Shown here in pieces: positions 5,916 to 12,358 of a stretch of 26,622 nt of DNA. The DNA is from Spirochaeta sp. (GTDB lineage: Bacteria; Spirochaetota; Spirochaetia; DSM-27196; Alkalispirochaetaceae), in assembly GCA_007117185.1 (NCBI GenBank), contig SKHA01000324.1:1-26622 (forward strand). Direction: 5' to 3'. The position numbers were made by a program, and so were the translations under genes. Below the pieces are notes generated by a model. That model was not told the origin of the DNA. It saw only the letters and a program-made list of their open reading frames with translations, and did no database searches. How positions within the stretch are numbered: the stretch's first letter is position 1; the number at the start of each line of letters is the position of its first letter.

Positions 5916-7934
5916 ATGCGTAAAATACTAATAATTGGCGGGGTCGCTGCGGGGGCTACAGCAGCTGCCCGGACCCGGCGCCTGGACGGTGCAGCTGAGA
6001 TTACCCTTCTGGAAGCGGGGCCGGACGTCTCGTTTTCCAACTGCGGGTTGCCGTACTATATCGGTGGGGATATCCAGAACCGATCATCCCTGATTCTGGC
6101 CAGCCCCCAGACGTTTCACGATCAGTACCGTGTCAACGTACACACCAACACCGAAGCGGTCTCTGTCGACCGGGAGAAGCGGGTGGTTCGCGCCCGGAAC
6201 AGCGAAACGGGAGTGGAGACAGACCACCCCTACGACGCGCTGATTCTCGCCCAGGGGGGTAAGCCGGTGGTACCGCCCCTTCCCGGGGTGGAGCGGGATC
6301 ACGTCTTTCAGTTGTGGACCCTGGACGACATGGACAGGATCGATTCGTTCATCCGTGACCGGGAGCCCCGCCATGCTGTGGTAGTTGGTGGAGGGTTCAT
6401 CGGGCTGGAAATGGTGGAAGCGCTGGTGAAGCGGGGCATGACGGTGCACCTGGTGGAGATGGCCGGGCAGGTGATGCCGACGATGGAGGGTGAGTTCGCC
6501 GGTTTCCTCACCAAAGAACTGCAGGACTACGGTGTAGACCTGCACCTGGGAACCTCCCTGGAGTCGATTGGCGACGGCGACGTTGTTTTGAGCGACAAAA
6601 CCACCCTGCAGGCGGACTTTGTACTGCTATCAGTGGGGGTGCGCCCGACCCTGGCTCTGGCGAAGGACGCGGGGTTGGAGATGGGGCCCGCCGGGGGCCT
6701 GCAGGTGGACGATCATCTGCGCACCAGCGATCAGAGTATCTTCGCGGCGGGAGATATGGCGGAGATCGAACACCGGTTGTTGGGCCGCACCGTGCGGATA
6801 CCCCTGGCCGGGCCAGCCAACCGGCAGGGCCGTATCGTCGCCGAGAACGCCCTGGGTGGTGACAAAACCTATCGCGGTGCTCTGGGTACTTCCGTGGTGA
6901 AGGTGTTCGAAGCGGTTGCGGGCTCGACCGGGCTGGGCCTCAACGCTGCCCGGGACGCCGGGTTTGACGCCGACGCGGTGGTGGTACACAAAACCAGCCA
7001 CACCGCCTACTACCCGGGAGCAGAGAAGGTGAGCCTGATGGTTGTGTTTGATCGAGAATCGGGCACGATCCTTGGCGCCCAGGCGGCGGGCCGGGTAGGG
7101 GTGGACAAGCGAATCGACGTCCTGGCCACCGCGATTGCCGGGGGGCTTACCGTGGAAGATCTGCAGGAGCTGGACCTGGCCTACGCGCCGCCGTTCAACA
7201 GCCCCAACGGCCCGGTGAATATGGCTGCCTTCACCGCGGAAAACCACCGCAGCGGCTACAGCCCGGCGGTGCTTGCCCGGGATCTGGAAACGTTCGCCCT
7301 CTCCCACGAGCCCATCGCAGTGGACCTGCGCGACCCCATCGCTTTCAGTCGGGCGAGCCTGGCGGGCAGCAGTAACGTCAGTCACAACGTCCTGCGGGAG
7401 AGCATCTCCCGGATTCCGGCGGATCAGACGGTGCTGATCATCAGCGACGACGGGCAGAAGGGTCATGTGGCGGTGCGGATGCTCAAAGAAGCGGGGCTCG
7501 AGAAGGTATATAACCTCAGTGGCGGGTTTCTGTCCCTGGAGCGCCATGCCCGGGCGGTGGGGTTCAAGCAGCTGCACGTGGGGCTGTTGCCGGTTGAGAC
7601 CAGGACGGTAGAAGACCACGGCGGCCTCGCCGGTGACCCTGTCGAATCGGCCGCAGAGGGAGCGGCGACCACCGCCGCCGGTAACGATGGCCCGGTCATT
7701 GTGGATGTCAGAACCAGCGAAGAGTTTTCCATGGGGGCGGTCCCCGGGGCGGTCTGCATGCCCCTGGATGAACTCCAGCATCGTGCCGGCGAACTCGGTG
7801 ACCTGAACCGGGAGATAACCCTGTACTGCGCCTCCGGGGCGCGCTCCGCCTACGGGCAGCGGCTGCTGCAGCAGATGGGTTACACCAACGTCAAGAACGG
7901 GGGCGGGCTCCACGATATGATGGCCCGCGCCTGA
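5916..7934 (+). CDS. cdr: CoA-disulfide / persulfide reductase with two C-terminal rhodanese domains
   Basis: The 672-residue protein starts at ATG 5916 with AGGGG seven bases upstream. Residues 1-330 form the FAD/NAD(P)H disulfide-reductase core: GGVAAG near the N-terminus, the redox-active Cys43 in SFSNCGLPYYIGG (the position seen in CoA-disulfide reductases), VVVGGGFIGLEM at 155-166, and AAGDMAE at 277-283. Residues 330-445 are the dimerisation domain, with YYPGAEK and YAPPFNSPNGPVN. Then come two rhodanese-like domains. Residues 465-550 have a P-loop reading ISDDGQKG, where the catalytic Cys is replaced (Ser510). Residues 593-672 have an intact CASGARS loop (Cys638). They are joined by a Gly/Ala-rich linker at about 560-592. 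Related fusions (CoADR-RHD, NADH-dependent persulfide reductase) reduce CoA disulfide, CoA persulfide or polysulfide in the cytoplasm. Most have one rhodanese domain; two is unusual. Confidence 0.92.
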   Translation: MRKILIIGGVAAGATAAARTRRLDGAAEITLLEAGPDVSFSNCGLPYYIGGDIQNRSSLILASPQTFHDQYRVNVHTNTEAVSVDREKRVVRARNSETGVETDHPYDALILAQGGKPVVPPLPGVERDHVFQLWTLDDMDRIDSFIRDREPRHAVVVGGGFIGLEMVEALVKRGMTVHLVEMAGQVMPTMEGEFAGFLTKELQDYGVDLHLGTSLESIGDGDVVLSDKTTLQADFVLLSVGVRPTLALAKDAGLEMGPAGGLQVDDHLRTSDQSIFAAGDMAEIEHRLLGRTVRIPLAGPANRQGRIVAENALGGDKTYRGALGTSVVKVFEAVAGSTGLGLNAARDAGFDADAVVVHKTSHTAYYPGAEKVSLMVVFDRESGTILGAQAAGRVGVDKRIDVLATAIAGGLTVEDLQELDLAYAPPFNSPNGPVNMAAFTAENHRSGYSPAVLARDLETFALSHEPIAVDLRDPIAFSRASLAGSSNVSHNVLRESISRIPADQTVLIISDDGQKGHVAVRMLKEAGLEKVYNLSGGFLSLERHARAVGFKQLHVGLLPVETRTVEDHGGLAGDPVESAAEGAATTAAGNDGPVIVDVRTSEEFSMGAVPGAVCMPLDELQHRAGELGDLNREITLYCASGARSAYGQRLLQQMGYTNVKNGGGLHDMMARA

Positions 7935-7978
7935 AGGGGGGCAGGTTTGAGGGGGCCGGTTCACGGGGTTGCCGGCGC

Positions 7979-8011
7979 GGGGTCCCGGTGCGCTGCAGAC
8001 GCCCGGACCCC
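7979..8011. terminator. Possible bidirectional hairpin between convergent genes
   Basis: GGGGTCCCGG (7979-7988) pairs with CCGGACCCC (8003-8011) with one bulged base and a 14-base loop, in the 84-base gap between two convergent genes. There is no T-run, so intrinsic termination would be weak. Confidence 0.3.
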
Positions 8012-8018
8012 TGTGCCC

Positions 8019-9368
8019 TCAGTCCAGGAGGTTGAAGATCTCCAGCAGCTTCTCCTTGTCCAGGAGATCGATCAAGCGGGCTTCAACAAAGAACACCGCT
8101 GACTCGGAGAAGCTGCCGCCGGTAATGCAGAATCCTCGTCCTGCCCGGGTCTCTTTCAGCCGGGCGTTGAAATCGCGTACCACCAGCTCTCCAACCTGCC
8201 CGGTGCCGCGGATGAAGCGGAAGAGAATTATGTCCTCCCACTGCGCCGTCTCCACTTCCGTCAGGATATCTGCGTACTCATTCTTCTGCATGTTCACATC
8301 GGTGATCTTGATCTTGGCGTTCTTGAAGAACGTCATCACCATCCGCCGGCACAGCGCGACAAACTCGCTGGTTGGCGCGATCAGATATGTCTGCAGGTTC
8401 TGGTTGCTGTGCAGCTCTTTGCTGCGGGAGATCTGGGCGGATACGTCCTTGTACGCCGGGTTGATCTTGTTTATTTCCGAGAGCTGGGTGAGAGCACGAC
8501 TGAGATCCTGCTGCTTGCTGTAGACATCCGCCAGACGGTACCGCAGTTCCAGCAAAATCGGTTCCTGAATCTTCTCGTGGCGCAACCCGATCTCAAAATC
8601 GAGGGTAGCCTTCTCCAGGTCCCGGGTGGAGGCGCGAATGGTCCCGGCGTACAGCGCCGCGTGGGGCCCCAGCTGGGGATCCGCCCGGAGGTGTGAAAAG
8701 ATCGGCAGCGCCTGGTCTGTGCGGCCAAGCTCAAAATAACCCTGCGCCAGAAAGAACATCGACTCCTTGTCCTCCGGCTCAACCTCCACAACCTGCCGCA
8801 GCACAGGAACCGCCTCGTTGTATCGTTTCAGCTTGGCCAGCGCGCGGCCCTGGTACCGGAGCGAAGGCAGGTGTTCCGGACGTTCTTCCCGGGCCTGCTT
8901 GAGAAGCTGGACCGCCCGCTCCTGGTTTCCCCGGCGGTACTCCAGGAAGCCCAGGTTGTAGTTGATTTCGAAGGAATCCTCCTTCAGGGTCCGTGCGACC
9001 ATAAGCGACTTGTACGCTTCCTCGACGTGTTTCAACTGCAGCGCGGCGATCCCGAAGCGCGCCGAAACCTGCCATTCCTCAATCTCGCTGTTGGTAGCGC
9101 ACTGGTCCACCAGAATCCCGTAGGTCTTCATCGCTTTTTCCCAGGACTGCTCCTCGAAATAGAGGTCCGCCAGAGCCAGGAGGGCCCGATGGTCCCGGGG
9201 GTTGCCGGCGAGCTGCCGGTTTGCCTGCCGGATAACTGTTTCCCGGTCTCTTCTCTGGGGCTGCTTTTTCCGGCGCTTCGCCTGACCGCGATTGATCACC
9301 AGACCAACCATCAGCAGCAGACCCAGAACAACGACGACAAGCAGGACAATGATCACAACGACAGGCAT
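8019..9368 (-). CDS. Membrane-anchored TPR protein with degenerate Mrr-like C-terminal domain
   Basis: The 449-residue protein begins with one transmembrane segment (residues 3-25, very Val/Leu-rich), followed by a basic stretch (KRRKKQPQRRDRE) that should hold the remainder in the cytoplasm. Residues 45-310 are tandem tetratricopeptide repeats, for example ALLALADLYFEEQSWEKAM and SMFFLAQGYFELGRTDQALP. Residues 325-449 resemble the Mrr/restriction-endonuclease-like fold: GELVVRDFNARLKETRAGRG, GFCITGGSFSESAVFF, then LIDLLDKEKLLEIFNLL, equivalent to Mrr 'GvfvTtgxFtxxA...iDgxkLxxLl'. The catalytic QxK/ExK strand is replaced by ILFRFIRG, so nuclease activity is unlikely. The start ATG 9368 has no Shine-Dalgarno and lies 5 bases after a -10 box. 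It is divergent from the HSP70-like gene. The role is unknown; a scaffold or nucleic-acid-binding assembly factor is possible. Confidence 0.8.
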   Translation of the reverse strand: MPVVVIIVLLVVVVLGLLLMVGLVINRGQAKRRKKQPQRRDRETVIRQANRQLAGNPRDHRALLALADLYFEEQSWEKAMKTYGILVDQCATNSEIEEWQVSARFGIAALQLKHVEEAYKSLMVARTLKEDSFEINYNLGFLEYRRGNQERAVQLLKQAREERPEHLPSLRYQGRALAKLKRYNEAVPVLRQVVEVEPEDKESMFFLAQGYFELGRTDQALPIFSHLRADPQLGPHAALYAGTIRASTRDLEKATLDFEIGLRHEKIQEPILLELRYRLADVYSKQQDLSRALTQLSEINKINPAYKDVSAQISRSKELHSNQNLQTYLIAPTSEFVALCRRMVMTFFKNAKIKITDVNMQKNEYADILTEVETAQWEDIILFRFIRGTGQVGELVVRDFNARLKETRAGRGFCITGGSFSESAVFFVEARLIDLLDKEKLLEIFNLLD

Positions 9369-9373
9369 ATAGT

Positions 9374-9402
9374 ATTATTGAAGAGCAGACCGGCGGTGTC
9401 AA
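9374..9402 (-). promoter_or_regulatory. Promoter of the TPR/Mrr-like gene, apparently leaderless
   Basis: On the minus strand, a perfect TTGACA (9402-9397) is followed 17 bases later by AATAAT (9379-9374), five of six matches. Only five bases separate the -10 box from the ATG, so the predicted first transcribed base is the A of the start codon, give or take one. Confidence 0.7.
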
Positions 9403-9435
9403 CGCGCACCCGGAAGATCGGTACCCTTTACGAAG

Positions 9436-9464
9436 TTGACAATGTGCCGATAAACAAATAGTTT
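9436..9464 (+). promoter_or_regulatory. Candidate promoter of the HSP70-like/slt/ftsK operon
   Basis: A perfect TTGACA (9436-9441) is followed after 17 bases by TAGTTT (9459-9464), a poor -10 match. It lies back to back with the leftward promoter, in the only sizeable gap upstream of the operon. The leader would be about 80 bases. Confidence 0.4.
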
Positions 9465-9552
9465 CGCATGCCGCGTTACGGCACCGAGACGACAAGAATA
9501 TCCGGCTAACGCCGTCGATTTTTCGGATTTGCGTGCGGAAAGGAGCATCTTC

Positions 9553-10206
9553 GTGGCCCAGATTGGCATAAAACTTGCAGACGGTACCTTTTTTCCTGTT
9601 CTTCTGGACGATTCTCCACAGAAGAGGCGGGTTGTCCTCTCCGCCGCACGGCCGGATCAATCCAGCGTTCAGGTAGACCTGGTGCGTCGTGACGGTGAGA
9701 TCGATCAGTACGTCGGGTGTCTCGTACTTGAAGACTTGCCCGTGGGGGATTCAATCGAGCTTGAGTTGCGCCTCGCTCTTGACGGCACCGGCGGGCTGGA
9801 TGCGCAGCTGAACGACACCGGCCGTACCCAGTACCAGAGCCTGGTGGTCAATGTGAACCAGGTGACCGAAGACACTCATTTTTCCCTTCCCGAGGACGAA
9901 GAGATCGGCCTGATCGATACTGCAGATCCTATGGATGACTTTGATTTTCAACCGGAGACAGATAGCTCGACCAGCTTTGAAGCAGACCCCGACGCTGACA
10001 TCGACACTGACCCCGACACCGACGACGAGTACTATCAGGAACGAAAGCCCCTCAACTTCGTTGTCCTTCTGGCTCTGATCATTGTGGTATTGAGTCTGCT
10101 CGCCCTGGGCGCGTGGCTGGTGCTCCTGTTGCTGGATGCTGAAGCGTTGCCGCAGCTGCGCTCCGCAGTACTCCTGCCGTTGATGATTCGAAAGCCACGC
10201 CGTTAG
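9553..10206 (+). CDS. Membrane-anchored protein resembling an isolated HSP70 substrate-binding domain
   Basis: The 217-residue protein is read from GTG 9553, which has AGGAG seven bases upstream. Residues 1-103 run parallel to the beta-sandwich of DnaK: IGIKLADGTFFPVL (cf. LGIETLGGVMTPLI), VVLSAARPDQSSVQVDLVR (cf. QVFSTAADNQTAVTIHVLQ), CLVLEDLPVG (cf. FNLDGIPPAP) and IELELRLALDGTGGLDAQLND (cf. IEVTFDIDADGILHVSAKD). The HSP70 ATPase domain is absent and no start-less extension upstream could encode it. Residues 112-160 are very acidic, including an Asp-x repeat. Residues 168-194 are one transmembrane helix, followed by a short basic tail. With no signal peptide, the binding domain probably faces the cytoplasm. 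The stop is one base before slt, so the genes are cotranscribed and perhaps translationally coupled. The fold assignment is from pattern reading; the function is unknown. Confidence 0.75.
   Translation: MAQIGIKLADGTFFPVLLDDSPQKRRVVLSAARPDQSSVQVDLVRRDGEIDQYVGCLVLEDLPVGDSIELELRLALDGTGGLDAQLNDTGRTQYQSLVVNVNQVTEDTHFSLPEDEEIGLIDTADPMDDFDFQPETDSSTSFEADPDADIDTDPDTDDEYYQERKPLNFVVLLALIIVVLSLLALGAWLVLLLLDAEALPQLRSAVLLPLMIRKPRR
9985..10026 (+). repeat. Degenerate GACNNN hexamer repeat
   Basis: Seven consecutive six-base units beginning GAC (GACCCC, GACGCT, GACATC, GACACT, GACCCC, GACACC, GACGAC) encode an Asp-x run in the acidic linker of the membrane-anchored HSP70-like protein. Confidence 0.8.
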
Positions 10207-10207
10207 G

Positions 10208-12307
10208 ATGGCAATCCTGCTCCCGGTACTCCTTTTTCTTCTCGCTTCCTGCGCCGGTGAGGTTGCACCGGCTTCCGGGGGGATCTCGGAACTCCGGCGA
10301 ATGATGGATACCATCGCCGCCGGCGGGGACGCTCACCTGGATTCGATCAACCCTGATGAGCCGCTGGTGGATGGGTTACGCCGGGAAGAACCCGGGTATC
10401 CCTACAGCCTCGGGCGTGCTTTGGAGCGCCGCGGGTTGCCCGAAGCCGCCCGGAGAGTGTACCTCCAGGAACTTGATCGCGGGGTGGTTCCCTGGAACGG
10501 CTACAGCGCTGACCGCCTGGCGGCGATCGCGGCGCAGCGTCAGCAGTGGCTGGCCGCCGAGGGCTACGCTTCCCGGGGGGTGGAGATGCTGCCGACCTAC
10601 GCCGACCTGTGGTTCCGGTTGGGGGACGCGCTCTATCGGCAGGAGCAGTACAGTATTCTCCAGGACGCCACACAGCGGTTTCCCCTGGACGAGGTGGATC
10701 ATTTTGCCCGTTACTCCCCTCAAAGTGTCCAGGCCGAGCGGTACCTCTGGCAGGCGGTAGCCGCATGGGAACTCGGTGGCGACGTCGAGCAGGCGTTCAT
10801 CCGGGCGTTTACCGCTGTTCCTGCCGGGGAAATTCACACCCGGTTGTACCTGTATCTCTTCTATCGCAGCGGCGCTCTGGCGCAGTTTTCCCCGTGGATT
10901 CGGGATCTCCTGGAGGCGGTCTATCGTATCGCCAACGGCGAACACAGCGAGGGGTTGCGGCTGCTGCGACGGATAGACCCGGAGCGGATGGCGGAGCTGG
11001 TTGGAGAGAACCCGTCCCTGGTTGCCACCATGCGCGGCGCTCACCGGGCTGTGGACGGCCCTGCAGAGCAGTGGATCCGAGCGGTGGCCAGCTATGGCCC
11101 ACCCGCCGGGGACCCGGGAATGACCCGGCTCCTTGCCGAGATCGCCGAGCAACGGGGCCGGCGCGCCGAAGCGATGGAGCTTCTTGCCGCTGCCGGCGAG
11201 TTCACCCCGTGGGTTCAGGCTGCGATCAGGGACAGTCGAGACCTGACCGAAAGCGTTGATTTCCTGCTGGCCCGAAATGTTTCGGAGGCGGATCTGATCC
11301 TTGCGGTTGATCGACTGCTGCCGGTGATGATTCGGGATCGCCGCTGGCAGGAGATTGAGGAGCTTTACCAGCGGATCCCCCTGGATTTTGTCCCGCTTCG
11401 GGCTCACCTGGGAGTGGTGACTGCGCTGGCCGGGCAGGAGGGGTTTCTGCCGGCAATGGATCTGGAAACCCGGCTCGCTCCGGCCCTGGAACAGGACGGT
11501 TTGACCTACTTCCGCGTGGTGGCCCACCGCCTCGCCGGGACTGCGTTGGAGCTCCCCGGAGAGGCACGGGTGGACCCGCCGCGTGACCAGTGGCCTCCGG
11601 CGCTGCAACACGCTGCGGCGCTCCTGCAGGCAGGTTTGGTGGAAGAGAGCCGCTCAATGGCGATGGCCGCGGCGGTGGACCCTGAGGCGGCTGAAGGCGC
11701 TCTCGGGTTTGCTCGGGTCGCTCATCAGCTGGGCTACCAGTCGGTGGCTCTGGACGTGGGACGGCGGGCGATCAATCGTGGTGCGTTGACGCCCACCGCT
11801 GAAGATATTCCCCTGCTGTACCCGCGGCCGTTCGCGGTGGAGATTGAATCCGCAGCAACGGACTATCGTGTTGCACCGGCGGTGCTCTATGGCCTGATTC
11901 GGGAAGAGAGCCACTTCAACCCCCGGGCACGTTCCCATGTGGGGGCCACCGGTCTTTCCCAGATCATGCCTGCTACCGCTGAGGATCTGCAGCGACGGTT
12001 GCGCTGGCCTGCGGTGGATCTGGAATCGGTCAGCGAGAACACACGCATGGGGGCCTTCTACCTGGATTACCTGGCCGGACAGCTTCCTGACAGTCTGGTG
12101 ATTCAGCTTGGGGCGTACAACGCCGGGCTTGGTCGTGGTCGCAACTGGATGGCTTCGTTCGGAGACCTGCCTCCGGCGCTGCAGATCGAGGCGCTCCCGT
12201 TTATCGAGACGCGTTGGTACCTCAGGCGGATCGTCGTGTCGTCAGGGTGGTATCAATACCAGTTGGATGGCAGCGACCCGGCTGAGGCCAACCCGACCCT
12301 GCGGTAG
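10208..12307 (+). CDS. slt: Soluble-type lytic transglycosylase, lipoprotein
   Basis: The 699-residue protein begins with a lipoprotein signal peptide (MAILLPVLLFLLASC; lipobox LASC, lipidated Cys15). It should therefore be membrane-anchored on the periplasmic side. Residues about 30-530 are helical repeats resembling the superhelical U-domain of Slt70. Residues about 545-690 are the SLT catalytic domain: LIREESHFNP with the catalytic Glu567, GATGLSQIMPATA, and LGAYNAGLGR, the standard motif triad. It cleaves the MurNAc-GlcNAc bond of peptidoglycan, forming 1,6-anhydroMurNAc, for wall growth, turnover or insertion of envelope machines. ATG 10208 follows the upstream stop by one base. ftsK starts 51 bases downstream with its own strong ribosome-binding site. 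The grouping suggests work at the growing or dividing envelope. Confidence 0.93.
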   Translation: MAILLPVLLFLLASCAGEVAPASGGISELRRMMDTIAAGGDAHLDSINPDEPLVDGLRREEPGYPYSLGRALERRGLPEAARRVYLQELDRGVVPWNGYSADRLAAIAAQRQQWLAAEGYASRGVEMLPTYADLWFRLGDALYRQEQYSILQDATQRFPLDEVDHFARYSPQSVQAERYLWQAVAAWELGGDVEQAFIRAFTAVPAGEIHTRLYLYLFYRSGALAQFSPWIRDLLEAVYRIANGEHSEGLRLLRRIDPERMAELVGENPSLVATMRGAHRAVDGPAEQWIRAVASYGPPAGDPGMTRLLAEIAEQRGRRAEAMELLAAAGEFTPWVQAAIRDSRDLTESVDFLLARNVSEADLILAVDRLLPVMIRDRRWQEIEELYQRIPLDFVPLRAHLGVVTALAGQEGFLPAMDLETRLAPALEQDGLTYFRVVAHRLAGTALELPGEARVDPPRDQWPPALQHAAALLQAGLVEESRSMAMAAAVDPEAAEGALGFARVAHQLGYQSVALDVGRRAINRGALTPTAEDIPLLYPRPFAVEIESAATDYRVAPAVLYGLIREESHFNPRARSHVGATGLSQIMPATAEDLQRRLRWPAVDLESVSENTRMGAFYLDYLAGQLPDSLVIQLGAYNAGLGRGRNWMASFGDLPPALQIEALPFIETRWYLRRIVVSSGWYQYQLDGSDPAEANPTLR

Positions 12308-12358
12308 CGCTTACCTTTCCTTTTTCTCCTGCCGATAAGCAGTAAGGGAGGGTGAGAA

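Noticed and set aside
4832..6040. A 402-codon minus-strand open frame opposite tas
   Set aside because: It runs across the strong cdr promoter and two real genes on the other strand, and no family is recognised.
6630..7964. A 444-codon minus-strand open frame opposite the persulfide reductase
   Set aside because: The opposite strand has an unambiguous reductase with Cys43 and rhodanese motifs. The antisense product is His/Arg/Gly-rich, with no recognisable domain and no ribosome-binding site.
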